Positions 18,139 through 27,922 of a DNA stretch of 64,000 nucleotides are shown here, piece by piece. Source of the DNA: Thermoactinospora rubra (GTDB taxonomy: Bacteria > Actinomycetota > Actinomycetes > Streptosporangiales > Streptosporangiaceae); the NCBI RefSeq assembly GCF_002093975.1, contig NZ_MSZZ01000024.1, forward strand, positions 124,001 through 188,000. The letters are read 5' to 3'. The notes beneath the pieces were generated by a model. The model was not told the origin of the DNA and made no database searches. It worked only from the letters and a program-made list of their open reading frames with translations. Made by a program: the position numbers and the translations under genes. Position 1 is the first letter of the stretch; each line of letters opens with the position of its first letter.

Positions 18139-19422
18139 ATGTCAGACGGTCACGAGAGGCCCCCCGGCTGGGCGGCCGAGCAGCCTCCGCCGTACGGAGC
18201 CCCCGCGTCCTCTCCTTGGGCCGCCCCCGGCCGTGAGCCCGGCGAGCAGCCGCCGCCCCCGCCGCAGGCTCCGCCGTACGGCCAGCCGTATGGCCAGCCG
18301 TATGGTCAGCCGCAGCAGCCGTACGGCCAGCAGCCCTACGGCCCGCCCGGTCAGGCGCCGGGCCAGCCGGCGCCCGGCTACGGCTACGCGCCGCCGCCTC
18401 CGGCGCTGCGTCCCGGCATCATCCCTCTCCGGCCGCTGACGCTCGGCGACATCCTCGACGGCACCATCAAGCTGATCCGCTCCAACCCCAAGGCCATGCT
18501 GGGCCTGTCGGCGATCACCGCGCTGCTCGTGGCGATCCCGGTCGCGGTCACCCAGGCCGTCTTCGTCGGGTCCGTGGGCGGCGTGCTGTCCGACCCCGCC
18601 TCGGCCACCGCGGAGGACGTGCAGCGCCTCGACTCCGGCGTCTTCGCCACCTACGGCGGCGCGCTCGTCTCGCAGCTGATCGGCATCGTGGCCGTCACGC
18701 TCCTCACCGGGGTGATCACCAGGATCCTCGGCCGGGCCGTGTTCGGCGGCCGGATCACCGCGGGCGAGGCGTGGCGGCTGCTGAAGGGCCGGTGGCCGGC
18801 CATGTTCGGCGTGGTGGGCATCCTGACCGCGCTGCTGCTCGCGCCGCTGCTGATCGTCGTGCCGCTCACCGTCGCGCTGCTCGCGGGAGTCGGCCAGGCC
18901 CAGCAGGCGGGCGTGCTGTTCGCCCTCATCGTCCTGGTCGGCCTGCCGTACATCGCCTACTCGCTGTTCCTCACCGCCCGCTTCTCCTTCGCCACCCCGG
19001 CCGTCGTGCTGGAGGGGCGCGGCCCGATCGACGCCATGCGGCGCTCGTGGCGGCTGGTGACCGGCGACTTCTGGCGGGTGCTCGGCATCCTGTTGGTCAC
19101 CGCGCTGCTGGCCGGCTTCATCAGCGGGGTCGTCAGCGTGCCGTTCACCATCGCCGGCATGATGATCGGGATGTTCGGCGGCGGGACGACCGGCGCGTCG
19201 ATCGTCACGGCCGTCCTCATCGCGGTCGGCACGATGGTGGGAGGCATGATCTCCTACCCCGTCCAGGCGGGCGTCGCCGGGCTCCTCTACACCGACCGCC
19301 GGATGCGCAGCGAGGCGTTCGACCTGGTGCTGCAGACCGCCGCGCTCGAACAGCAGCGGCAGGGCTGGGTCCACGCCTCCGCCGACGACCTCTGGCACCC
19401 GTCGAACGCCGCCAGGTCGTGA
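18139..19422 (+). CDS. Pro/Gln/Tyr-rich membrane protein with GDPD-type membrane domain
   Basis: This 427-residue protein has two parts. Residues 1-95 are low-complexity and cytosolic, with GQPYGQPYGQPQQPYGQQ-type repeats encoded by tandem 12-bp units. The rest is a polytopic membrane domain of about six helices, like the glycerophosphoryl diester phosphodiesterase membrane domain of YciC-like proteins; the start LRPLTLGDILDGTIKLIRSNP is typical. No catalytic phosphodiesterase domain is present. It is the first gene of an overlapped operon and shares GTGA with the next gene. The same gene order occurs beside mtrA in Streptomyces, as I recall. Function is unknown. Confidence 0.8.
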   Translation: MSDGHERPPGWAAEQPPPYGAPASSPWAAPGREPGEQPPPPPQAPPYGQPYGQPYGQPQQPYGQQPYGPPGQAPGQPAPGYGYAPPPPALRPGIIPLRPLTLGDILDGTIKLIRSNPKAMLGLSAITALLVAIPVAVTQAVFVGSVGGVLSDPASATAEDVQRLDSGVFATYGGALVSQLIGIVAVTLLTGVITRILGRAVFGGRITAGEAWRLLKGRWPAMFGVVGILTALLLAPLLIVVPLTVALLAGVGQAQQAGVLFALIVLVGLPYIAYSLFLTARFSFATPAVVLEGRGPIDAMRRSWRLVTGDFWRVLGILLVTALLAGFISGVVSVPFTIAGMMIGMFGGGTTGASIVTAVLIAVGTMVGGMISYPVQAGVAGLLYTDRRMRSEAFDLVLQTAALEQQRQGWVHASADDLWHPSNAARS

Positions 19423-20132
19423 CAGCGCCACCGATCGGACGCGAGGAGGCCGGGCGCGAGGCCGCCGGAGAGCTCCTCAAGCCCGGCTACGAGCACGAAT
19501 CGCCGGTCGACGAGTTGTGGCGGCGGCTGCAGCAGTTCCTGGGCGACCTGATGGACGCCGCGGGCGCCGGCGGCCAGGTGGGCGGGCTGGTGGCGGCGGC
19601 GCTCATCCTGCTGATCGTCGTGGCGGCGGTCTTCCTGGTCGCCTGGGCCCTGCGCAAGACGTCCAGGGCCAGGGCCGCGGGCCCCGAGGTGCTGTTCGGG
19701 GAGCGGCTGCTCACGGCGGCCGAGCACAGGGCCAACGCCGAGCGCCTGGCCGCCGAGGGCAGCTGGGCGCAGGCGATCAGGGAACGGCTGCGCGCCATCG
19801 TGCGCGACCTGGAGGAGCGCGCGATCGTCGACCGGCTCCAGGGCCGCACCGCCGACGAGCTGGCCGCCGAGGCCGGGCGGGCGCTGCCGGAGTTCGCGGC
19901 CGAGCTCGCCACGGCCGCGCGGATCTTCGACGACGTGACCTATGGCGACGTGCCGGGCACGGCCGACGCCTACGGGGTGCTGGCCGGGCTCGACGACCGG
20001 CTGCGGGTGGCCAGGCCGGTGCCGCTCGGGGCGGGCGCCGCTCCGCCCGGCGGCGGCCCGGGTCCGCTCGGGACAGGCTCGGTCCCGCCCGGGGCAGGCT
20101 CCGGGGGATCCTTGGGGGGAGGCACGGCATGA
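19419..20132 (+). CDS. DUF4129 membrane-anchored protein
   Basis: The GTG at 19419 overlaps the preceding stop as GTGA, giving 237 residues. One transmembrane helix (about residues 55-78) is followed by a cytosolic helical domain typical of DUF4129: AEGSWAQAIRERLRAIVRDLEERAIV and the GRTADELAAEAG motif (about 110-150). The C-terminus is a Gly/Pro-rich tail. DUF4129 occurs with MoxR ATPases, DUF58 proteins and transglutaminases, probably as an assembly or envelope-stress module. It is translationally coupled at both ends. Confidence 0.85.
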   Translation: MTAPPIGREEAGREAAGELLKPGYEHESPVDELWRRLQQFLGDLMDAAGAGGQVGGLVAAALILLIVVAAVFLVAWALRKTSRARAAGPEVLFGERLLTAAEHRANAERLAAEGSWAQAIRERLRAIVRDLEERAIVDRLQGRTADELAAEAGRALPEFAAELATAARIFDDVTYGDVPGTADAYGVLAGLDDRLRVARPVPLGAGAAPPGGGPGPLGTGSVPPGAGSGGSLGGGTA

Positions 20133-21342
20133 GCGACCTGCTCGCCCCGCAACGGCAACCAGGCGACACGACGGCTCCGCAGCAGCCCTCCACGGCGGTG
20201 TCGGCCACGCCCCGGACCCTCTGGCGGGCCGCGCGCGCCCCGCTGGCCGTGGCCCTCCTGCTCGTGGTCGTCGCCGCGGCCACAGTGCTCCTCGGCGGGC
20301 AGGGACGCCCCGGCCGCTACCTCGACCCCGACGACGGCTCGCTGGCCGGCGGCAGGGCGCTGGCCGCGCTGCTGCGCGCCCACGGCGTCACCGTGGACCG
20401 GGTCGACTCCGCCGACCGGGCCGCCGCGCTGGCCTCCGGCGACCGGCTCCTGCTCGTCACCGACGCCTTCCCGCTCACGCCGTCCGAGGTCGGGCGGCTC
20501 GCCGACCTGCCCGGCGACCTGCTGATCGTCGGCGACACCGGCTACCTGCACGTCCTCGCGCCCGAGGTCAGGGCCAACCGGGAGCGGGTGCGCGAGCGGT
20601 CCCGCGAGCCGCGCTGCGACCTGCCGGGCGCCCAGGCGGCGGGCAGCGCCCACATCGGCGGCCTCACCTTCTCCGGGCCCCGGGGCGCGGTCGGCTGCTA
20701 CCCGGCCGACGACAAGCCCACGCTCCTGCGCTACGCCTCCGGCGGCCGGACCGTGACGGTCGTGGGCAGCAGCGGCTTCATGACCAACCAGCGGCTCGAC
20801 GAGGACGGCAACGCCGCGCTGGCGCTCAACCTGCTGCGCGGCAAGCAGGCGGTGACCTGGCTGGTACGGCCCGCGCCCGAGGAGGGCGAGAGCCAGGACG
20901 ACGAGACCCTGGCCGGGCCGGAGGGCAAGTCGTTCCACGAGCTGATGCCCGACAACGTCGGGTGGGGCGTGTGGATGGCGCTCATCGCGCTGCTGCTGAC
21001 GATCCTGTGGCGCGGCAGGCGGCTCGGCCCGGTGGTCGCCGAACGGCTCCCGGTCGTGGTGCGCGCCGCGGAGACCGTCGAGGGCCGGGGCCGCCTCTAC
21101 CGCGCCCGCCGGGCGCGCGGCACCGCCGCCGAGGCGCTGCGCGCGGGCGCTCTCGACCGGATCGTGCCCCGGCTCGGGCTGACCGCTGACGCCGGTCCCG
21201 ACGCCGTCGTGTCGGCGATAGCCGTACGGACCGGGCAGGACCCGCGGCAGATCGGCGCCGCCCTGTACGGCCCGCCGCCCGCCGACGACGCGGGCCTCGT
21301 CGGACTGGCCGGGTACCTTGACTTCCTCGAGAAGGGAATCCA

Positions 21343-21346
<4 letters not shown>
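20129..21346 (+). CDS. DUF4350-type membrane protein
   Basis: The ATG at 20129 overlaps the previous stop as ATGA and gives 405 residues. A transmembrane helix (about 37-57) precedes an extracytoplasmic domain resembling the DUF4350/GATase-like fold: GRALAALLRAHGVTVDRVDS and LLLVTDAFPLTPSEVGRL. A second helix lies near 276-295 and a cytosolic tail follows. The stop overlaps the GTG of the MoxR gene. The function of the family is unknown; the tight overlap shows that it works with its neighbours. Confidence 0.82.
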
Positions 21347-22323
<977 letters not shown>

Positions 22324-22381
22324 CCTCGCCGCTCGTTCCCACCGGCGGTACGGCGGGTCACGCGCGAGGCGGGGTGGTGAG

Positions 22382-23797
22382 ATGGCGCTGAGCGGGCGGG
22401 CCGCGCTGGTGGCGGCGCTGGGCGTCGTGGTCGTGCTGATCGCGCCGCAGCCCGGCCCCGCGCTGGCCGGGGTGTGCCTGCTGCTGGCCGCGGGTGTCCT
22501 GGTCGACCTGCTGTTCGCGGGAGCCGTACGGCCCCTGCGCTTCCACCGCTCCGGCGACACGCTGATCCGGCTGGGCCAGACCGCCACGCTCCAGATCGTC
22601 GTGGAGAACCCCGGCAGGCGGCGGGTGCGCGGCGAGCTGCGCGACGCCTGGCCCCCGTCCGCGGGAGCCGTCCCGCGCTCGCAGCCGGTCGACGTCCCGC
22701 CCGGCGAGCGCCGCCGCTACACCGTCACGCTCGCCCCGGCGCGGCGCGGCGACCGGGAGTCCGTCGCGGTCGCCGTGCGCTCGCGCGGCCCGCTGGGCCT
22801 GGCCTCCAGGCAGGGCACCCACCGGGCGCCGTGGTCGGTGCGGGTGCTGCCGCCGTTCCTGTCGCGCAAGCACCTCCCCTCGCGCCTGGCCCGCCTGCGC
22901 GAGCTGGAGGGCCAGCACCCCGCCCTGGTCCGCGGGCAGGGCACCGAGTTCGACTCGCTGCGCGAGTACGTCGTCGGCGACGACGTGCGCTCCATCGACT
23001 GGCGCGCGACCGCCCGCCGCCACGACGTCGTGGTCCGCACCTGGCGGCCCGAGCGCGACCGGCGGGTGCTGATCGTCCTCGACACCGGCCGCACCTCGGC
23101 GGGCCGGGTCGGCGTCGCCCCCATCCCGCTGGCCGGGGCGGTCCCCCGGCGCGGCCTGCTCACCCCGTCGATCCCCGGGCAGAGCCGGCCGGGGGCCGTT
23201 TCCCGGACGCAGGACGAGGCGCTGCCGGCCCCCGGCTGGCCGCGCCTGGACTGGTCGATGGACGCCGCCCTGCTGCTCGCCGCGCTGGCCGCCCGCGCCG
23301 GCGACCGGGTCGACTTCCTCGCCTACGACCGCGCGGTGCGCGCCTGGGTCTCCGGAGCCTCCCGCACCGAGCTGCTGCCCGCCCTGGTCAACGTCATGGC
23401 GCCGATCGAGGCGGAGCTGATCGAGGCCGACGCCGCCGGGATGGTGGCCGCGGTGCTCTCCCGCGCCCGCCACCGCTGCCTGGTGGTCCTGCTCACGGAC
23501 CTGAACGCCGCCGCGCTGGACGAGGGCCTGATGCCCGTGCTCCCCCAGCTGTCCTCGCGCCACCTCGTGCTGGTCGCGGGCGTGTCGGACCCGCTGGTGG
23601 CCGCGATGGCGGCCCGCAAGGGGACGGCCGAGCAGGTCTACGACGCCGCGGCGGCGGAGCGCGCCATGGCCGACCGGAGGCGGATCACCGCCCGGCTGCG
23701 GCGGCACGGCGTCGAGGTGGTCGACGCGGCCCCCGACGAGATCGCCCCGGCGCTGGCCGACGCCTACCTGGCCCTCAAGGCCGCAGGACGGCTGTAG
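22382..23797 (+). CDS. DUF58 protein with VWA-like domain
   Basis: This 471-residue protein has two N-terminal transmembrane helices (about 1-55), a beta-rich region, then the DUF58 signature GTEFDSLREYVVGDDVRSID (about 196-215). A von Willebrand A-like domain follows, beginning RVLIVLDTGRTSAGR (DxGxT in place of DxSxS). Between the first strand and MDAALLLAALAARAGD there is an insertion of about 45 residues rich in Pro and Arg, which interrupts the usual MIDAS region. DUF58 proteins pair with MoxR ATPases. It starts 58 bp after the MoxR gene. Confidence 0.9.
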   Translation: MALSGRAALVAALGVVVVLIAPQPGPALAGVCLLLAAGVLVDLLFAGAVRPLRFHRSGDTLIRLGQTATLQIVVENPGRRRVRGELRDAWPPSAGAVPRSQPVDVPPGERRRYTVTLAPARRGDRESVAVAVRSRGPLGLASRQGTHRAPWSVRVLPPFLSRKHLPSRLARLRELEGQHPALVRGQGTEFDSLREYVVGDDVRSIDWRATARRHDVVVRTWRPERDRRVLIVLDTGRTSAGRVGVAPIPLAGAVPRRGLLTPSIPGQSRPGAVSRTQDEALPAPGWPRLDWSMDAALLLAALAARAGDRVDFLAYDRAVRAWVSGASRTELLPALVNVMAPIEAELIEADAAGMVAAVLSRARHRCLVVLLTDLNAAALDEGLMPVLPQLSSRHLVLVAGVSDPLVAAMAARKGTAEQVYDAAAAERAMADRRRITARLRRHGVEVVDAAPDEIAPALADAYLALKAAGRL

Positions 23798-23801
23798 CGG
23801 G

Positions 23802-24797
23802 TCAGGCCGTGGTGGGCGCGATGTCGGGGGCGCGCTCGATGTCGCCGGTCTCCCTGGCCCGCATGGCGCGCCGCCCGAGCACGACGACATACGCCAGGAA
23901 CCCGATCTCGGCCAGCACCCCGATGGCGATCCGCGCCCACGTCGGCAGCCCGGACGGGGTGACGAGCGCCTCGATCAGCCCGGAGACGAACAGCACCGCC
24001 ACCAGCCCGAGCGCCACCGCGACGACGGCCCTGCCCTGCTCGGCCAGCGCCTCCAGCCTGCCGCGCGGCCCGGGGTCGACGACGGTCCAGCCCAGGCGCA
24101 TCCCGGCGCCCGCCGCCAGGAACACCGCGGTCAGCTCCAGCAGGCCGTGCGGGGTGATGAGGCCGAAGAAGATGTCGAGCTTGCCGCGCGAGGCCATGAG
24201 CCCTCCGGCCACCGCGACGTTCTCGGCGTTGGTGTAGAGGAAGTACGGGATCGGCAGGCCCATGAAGATCGCCGAGATGATCATGAGCATGGAGACCCAG
24301 GCGTTGTTGATCCAGACGCGGCTGGCGAAGGAGGCCGCCGGGTTCTCCGAGTAGTAGTCCGCGAAGTCGTGCTCGACCAGCTGCGTGATCTCCTCCTCCG
24401 AGGCGATCGACGCCTGGACCTCGGGACTGCCCGCGACCCACGCGCCCATCACCCAGGAGACCGCCAGGAACGCCAGCGCCGCGCCCAGCCACCACCACCG
24501 GGCCCGGTAGGCCACCACGGGGAAGGACACGGTGAAGAACCTCAGCAGCTCCCGCCAGGCCGGGGTGTGGGCGCCCGTGACCGCCGACCTCGCGCGGGCC
24601 ACCAGCGCCGACAGCCGCCCCACCAGCAGCGCGTCGGCGTGCCCCGAGCGCACGATGGACAGGTGCGTGGACACCCGCTGGTAGAGGGCCACCAGCTCGT
24701 CGACCTCCGGCCCGGTCAGCTTCGAGCGGTGCTTGATGAGGTGCTCGAGACGGTCCCAGGCCTGGCGGTGCGCCGCGACGAAAGCATCGATGTCCAC
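23802..24797 (-). CDS. Stage II sporulation protein M (SpoIIM)-like membrane protein
   Basis: The GTG at 24797 gives 331 residues, because upstream in-frame sequence overlaps the divergent RDD gene. An N-terminal helical domain (VDIDAFVAAHRQAWDRLEHL) is followed by at least five transmembrane helices from about residue 105. The segment NNAWVSMLMIISAIFMGLPI and GLITPHGLLELTAVFLAAG are the marks of SpoIIM/DUF95 proteins. In Bacillus SpoIIM acts in engulfment; in actinobacteria the family pairs with RDD proteins and its role is unknown. It faces the DUF58 gene tail-to-tail with 4 bp between stops. Confidence 0.88.
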   Translation of the reverse strand: MDIDAFVAAHRQAWDRLEHLIKHRSKLTGPEVDELVALYQRVSTHLSIVRSGHADALLVGRLSALVARARSAVTGAHTPAWRELLRFFTVSFPVVAYRARWWWLGAALAFLAVSWVMGAWVAGSPEVQASIASEEEITQLVEHDFADYYSENPAASFASRVWINNAWVSMLMIISAIFMGLPIPYFLYTNAENVAVAGGLMASRGKLDIFFGLITPHGLLELTAVFLAAGAGMRLGWTVVDPGPRGRLEALAEQGRAVVAVALGLVAVLFVSGLIEALVTPSGLPTWARIAIGVLAEIGFLAYVVVLGRRAMRARETGDIERAPDIAPTTA

Positions 24798-24803
24798 GCC
24801 GAC

Positions 24804-24821
24804 ATTCTGACGCACTAGGCT
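24804..24821. promoter_or_regulatory. Divergent leaderless-type -10 elements (SpoIIM-like / RDD genes)
   Basis: Only 30 bp separate the two start codons. On the plus strand TAGGCT (24816-24821) ends 6 nt before the ATG of the RDD gene. On the minus strand CAGAAT (24804-24809) ends 6 nt before the GTG of the SpoIIM-like gene. No ribosome-binding site fits in the gap. Confidence 0.5.
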
Positions 24822-24827
24822 CCCGGT

Positions 24828-25778
24828 ATGTCCGAGGTAGTCACCGGTGACGCCGTCGTCCTCGAGGTACGGGTGGCCCAGCTGCCGACCCGGGCCCTGG
24901 CCGTCCTCATCGACCTGCTCGTGCAGTGGACCGTCCTCATCGGCGTGTTCGTCCTGCTGTCGATGTTCGCCTCGGTGAGCGACCCGGCGCTGTTCGCGGC
25001 GGCGAACATCCTGCTGGTGGTGCTGGTGACCGTGGGCTACCCGGTCGCGATCGAGACCCTCACCCGGGGGCGCAGCCTCGGCAAGATGGCGCTCGGCCTG
25101 CGCGTGGTCAGCGACGACGGCAGCCCCGAGCGGTTCCGCCAGGCGCTGTTTCGCGGGCTGGCGGGCTTCGTGGAGTTCTGGATCTTCTACGGCGCGCCGG
25201 CGCTGATCTGCTCGCTGGTGTCGCAGCAGGGCAAGCGGCTCGGCGACGTCTTCGCGGGCACGATCGTGATCTCCGAGCGGGGGCCGCGCGACACCTCGAC
25301 GGTCATCCAGATGCCGCCCCAGCTGGCGCAGTGGGCGAGCACGCTGGAGCTGTCGCAGCTGCCCGACGACGTCGCCGCCGCGGCCAGGCAGTACCTGCTG
25401 CGCTGGCACGAGCTGAGCCCGGCGGTCCAGCACGAGATGGGCACGCGCATCGCCAACCAGGTCGCCTCCCGCATCGCGCCGCCTCCGCCGCCCGGCGTGC
25501 CGCCGCACGCCTACCTCAGCGCCGTCCTGGCCGAGCGCCGCCGCCGGGCCCAGGTACGGCTGGCGCGCCAGGCCGGGACGGGCCACCCCGCGCCGCCTCC
25601 CCCTCGACCGGCGTACGCGCCCGCCTATCCGGCCGTCCCTCCGCCCGCTCCCCCGCCTGCTCCTCTGGCGGCCTATCCGATGGCTCCTCCGCCCGCTCCG
25701 TTCGCGCCGCCGGCCCAGCCGTACCGGAACAAGCAGGAACCGGAGGCCACCCCGGGCGGCTTCGCCCCGCCGGTCTGA
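24828..25778 (+). CDS. RDD-family membrane protein
   Basis: This 316-residue protein has the RDD domain (about 5-150) with three or four helices and motifs LPTRALAVLIDLLVQW (the R and D positions) and RGRSLGKMALGLRVV. The cytosolic second half includes a helical stretch (ELSQLPDDVAAAARQYLLRW) and ends in a Pro-rich tail. RDD proteins may be ion or small-molecule transporters, or membrane organisers. The divergent SpoIIM-like partner and the 30-bp promoter region indicate joint expression. Leaderless start at ATG 24828. Confidence 0.9.
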   Translation: MSEVVTGDAVVLEVRVAQLPTRALAVLIDLLVQWTVLIGVFVLLSMFASVSDPALFAAANILLVVLVTVGYPVAIETLTRGRSLGKMALGLRVVSDDGSPERFRQALFRGLAGFVEFWIFYGAPALICSLVSQQGKRLGDVFAGTIVISERGPRDTSTVIQMPPQLAQWASTLELSQLPDDVAAAARQYLLRWHELSPAVQHEMGTRIANQVASRIAPPPPPGVPPHAYLSAVLAERRRRAQVRLARQAGTGHPAPPPPRPAYAPAYPAVPPPAPPPAPLAAYPMAPPPAPFAPPAQPYRNKQEPEATPGGFAPPV

Positions 25779-25831
25779 GCCCGTCCGTGGGGCCGGTGCC
25801 GCCTTTTGGACCTTTGTGGCACAGTGTGCGC

Positions 25832-26452
25832 ATGCGGACGCTCATCGCCGGGATCCTCCTGGTACTGGCCGGGTGCAGCGGCACCGGCGCGGCGCCCCGG
25901 CCGTCCTCCACGGTCCCGGTGATCGCGCCCGGCAAGCCCGGGGAGGCGGCCAGGACGCTGTCACCCGGCGAGGCGGCGACCGCCGTGCCCTCCCCCACGG
26001 CCAACGCCGCGGACGTCAAGTACGTCCAGGACATGGTCGTCCACCACCGCCAGGCCCTCGACATGTGCGTGCTGGCCCCTTCGAGGGCGAGCTTCGAGCG
26101 GGTCAAGGCCATCGCGTCGCGCATCAAGGACACGCAGGCGCCCGAGATCGAGTACCTCGCCACCTGGCTGCGCGAGCAGGGCCAGCGCGTGCCCGGCCAC
26201 CACGCCGCCCACACCGGGATGCCCGGCATGGCCACCCCCGAGCAGATGGAGGCCCTCAAGGCCGCCTCTGGCGCCGCCTTCGACCGGCTCTTCCTGGAGC
26301 TGATGATCAGGCATCACGAGGGCGCGGTCCGGATGTCCGCCGACGTCCTGCGGGACGGCTCGCACACCGCCATCCGGGAGCTGGCCAACGAGATCGGCGC
26401 AAGCCAGGGCGCGGAGATCGGCAGGATGCGCCGGATCCTCCGGGAACTGTGA
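25832..26452 (+). CDS. DUF305 lipoprotein
   Basis: This 206-residue protein has a lipoprotein signal with lipobox LVLAGC (Cys about 15) and a Ser/Pro linker. The DUF305 domain (about 55-206) contains two copies of the family pattern: YVQDMVVHHRQALDMC and FLELMIRHHEGAVRMS. The paired His residues (VVHHRQA, IRHHEGA) and Met-rich HTGMPGM segment suggest metal binding, possibly copper. The ATG is chosen; a GTG two codons earlier is possible. It is convergent with the LVIVD gene across a strong palindrome. Confidence 0.9.
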   Translation: MRTLIAGILLVLAGCSGTGAAPRPSSTVPVIAPGKPGEAARTLSPGEAATAVPSPTANAADVKYVQDMVVHHRQALDMCVLAPSRASFERVKAIASRIKDTQAPEIEYLATWLREQGQRVPGHHAAHTGMPGMATPEQMEALKAASGAAFDRLFLELMIRHHEGAVRMSADVLRDGSHTAIRELANEIGASQGAEIGRMRRILREL

Positions 26453-26470
26453 CCCTTCGAGGCTCGTGAG

Positions 26471-26500
26471 GAGGCGCCGGGCCCGCGGGCCCGGCGCCTC
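26471..26500. terminator. 30-bp perfect palindrome between convergent genes
   Basis: GAGGCGCCGGGCCCG (26471-26485) and its exact reverse complement (26486-26500) are adjacent. It lies between the stops at 26452 and 26507 and should stop transcription in both directions. Confidence 0.8.
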
Positions 26501-26506
26501 AGGGGA

Positions 26507-27871
26507 TCAGGACCCGCCCGGCACGCCGTTGCCGCGCTCGGGGTAGGCGCCCTGGGTCTGCACGTTCAGCAGGTCGAGCTTGACGCTGCCGGCCTGGTTC
26601 ACCCGTGGGTCGACGACGCGGAAGACGTCGAACCCGCGGTAGATCTCGCTGCCGTAGACGTAACCGTTGTAGTAGTACGCCGACCAGTAGCCGCCCAGCA
26701 CGAGCTGGGTGTCGGAGATCGGCGCGCGGTCGAAGAAGGCGATCTCCCTGGGGTTCGCCGAGTCGGTGAAGTCCCAGACCGACACGCCGCCCTGGTACCA
26801 CGCCTGGACCATGATGTCGCGCCCCTTGACCGGGATCAGCGAGCCGTTGTGGGCCACGCAGTTCTCGGTGGCGGTCTGCAGGCGAGAAATCTTGTAGTAG
26901 CTGCGGAAGACGAGCCTGCGGTCGACGATGTCGTAGACCGCGTCGGCGCCGCGGGTCGGTCCCTCGGCGGCCGTGCAGCGGGCGCGGGTGCCGCCGCCGA
27001 GCTCGTCGGTGAAGACGACCTTGGTGCCGGCGTTGTTGAACGTCGCCGAGTGCCAGAACGCGAAGTTCGCGTCGGTCACACGGTCGATCACCCTGGGCTG
27101 CTCGCGGTCGGAGATGTCCAGCAGCACGCCGTCACCCATGCAGGCCCCGGCGGCCAGGTCGAGCGCGGGGTAGGCGGTGATGTCGTGGCAGCCGGTGGTG
27201 GCCGCGGCGTTCTGCTGGTCGGGCGGGAACAGCACCGGGGTGGCGACGACCGCGGCGGCGGCCGGATCGTCCAGCGGCACCTTCACGATCGAGATCTTGT
27301 CGTGCGGCGGGCGGCAGTCGGGGAAGGAGTCGGAGGGCGCGTAGGAGGAGACGTAGACGTAGAAGGCCTCGCCCTGCTTGTCCGGCACTAGCGTGTGCGT
27401 GTGGGAACCGCAGTCGGTCTCGACCGACTTGACGTAGCGAGGGTTGGCCTTGTCGCTGACGTCGAAGATGCGCAGCCCCTCCCAGGAGGACGGCTCGCGC
27501 GCCGACTGGGGCTTGCTGGCGCAGGAGTCGTCGCTGCGGGACTCGTCGACCGAGGTCACGAGGATGTCGCCCAGGATCGTCACGTCCATCTGGCCGCCGG
27601 GGCACAGCACGGAGCTGACGAGCCTGGGCCGCTTGGGATGTTTGATGTCGTAGACGGCGAACCCGTTGAAGTTCCCGACGTAGGCGTAGTCGCCCTGGAA
27701 GGCGATGTCACTGTTGATCGTCGCGGCGGGGGCGAGGTCGAGGTGGGCTTCGAGCCGGATGTTGTTGCTTTTGACGTAGTCGTCGGGGGCGGCGCCGGCC
27801 GGGGCTGACACCATCGTCAGCACGACGCCGGTCGCGAGGAGGACGCGGGCGGATAAGCCTCGCAGGGACAT
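26507..27871 (-). CDS. Secreted LVIVD-repeat beta-propeller protein
   Basis: This 454-residue protein has a Sec signal peptide (hydrophobic core VLLATGVVLTMVSAPAGA, cleavage after AGA at about 28). The mature part holds repeated strands of the LVIVD type: YAYVGNFNGFAVYDIKHPKRP, GLRIFDVSDKANPRYVKSV, GVLLDISDREQPRVIDRV, GVSVWDFTDSANPREIAFF and GFDVFRVVDPR. Conserved His (GSHTHTLVP, TGCHDITAYP, FWHSATF, VAHNGS) and paired Cys suggest a stabilised propeller, possibly metal-binding. No enzymatic role is known. GGAGG sits 6 nt before the ATG, and TAGATAAT near 27906-27913 on the minus strand is a good -10. Confidence 0.82.
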   Translation of the reverse strand: MSLRGLSARVLLATGVVLTMVSAPAGAAPDDYVKSNNIRLEAHLDLAPAATINSDIAFQGDYAYVGNFNGFAVYDIKHPKRPRLVSSVLCPGGQMDVTILGDILVTSVDESRSDDSCASKPQSAREPSSWEGLRIFDVSDKANPRYVKSVETDCGSHTHTLVPDKQGEAFYVYVSSYAPSDSFPDCRPPHDKISIVKVPLDDPAAAAVVATPVLFPPDQQNAAATTGCHDITAYPALDLAAGACMGDGVLLDISDREQPRVIDRVTDANFAFWHSATFNNAGTKVVFTDELGGGTRARCTAAEGPTRGADAVYDIVDRRLVFRSYYKISRLQTATENCVAHNGSLIPVKGRDIMVQAWYQGGVSVWDFTDSANPREIAFFDRAPISDTQLVLGGYWSAYYYNGYVYGSEIYRGFDVFRVVDPRVNQAGSVKLDLLNVQTQGAYPERGNGVPGGS

Positions 27872-27922
27872 TTTGGGCCTCCGTCTGTCGCAAGGAGTGC
27901 CCGGATTATCTACAAAAGGAGG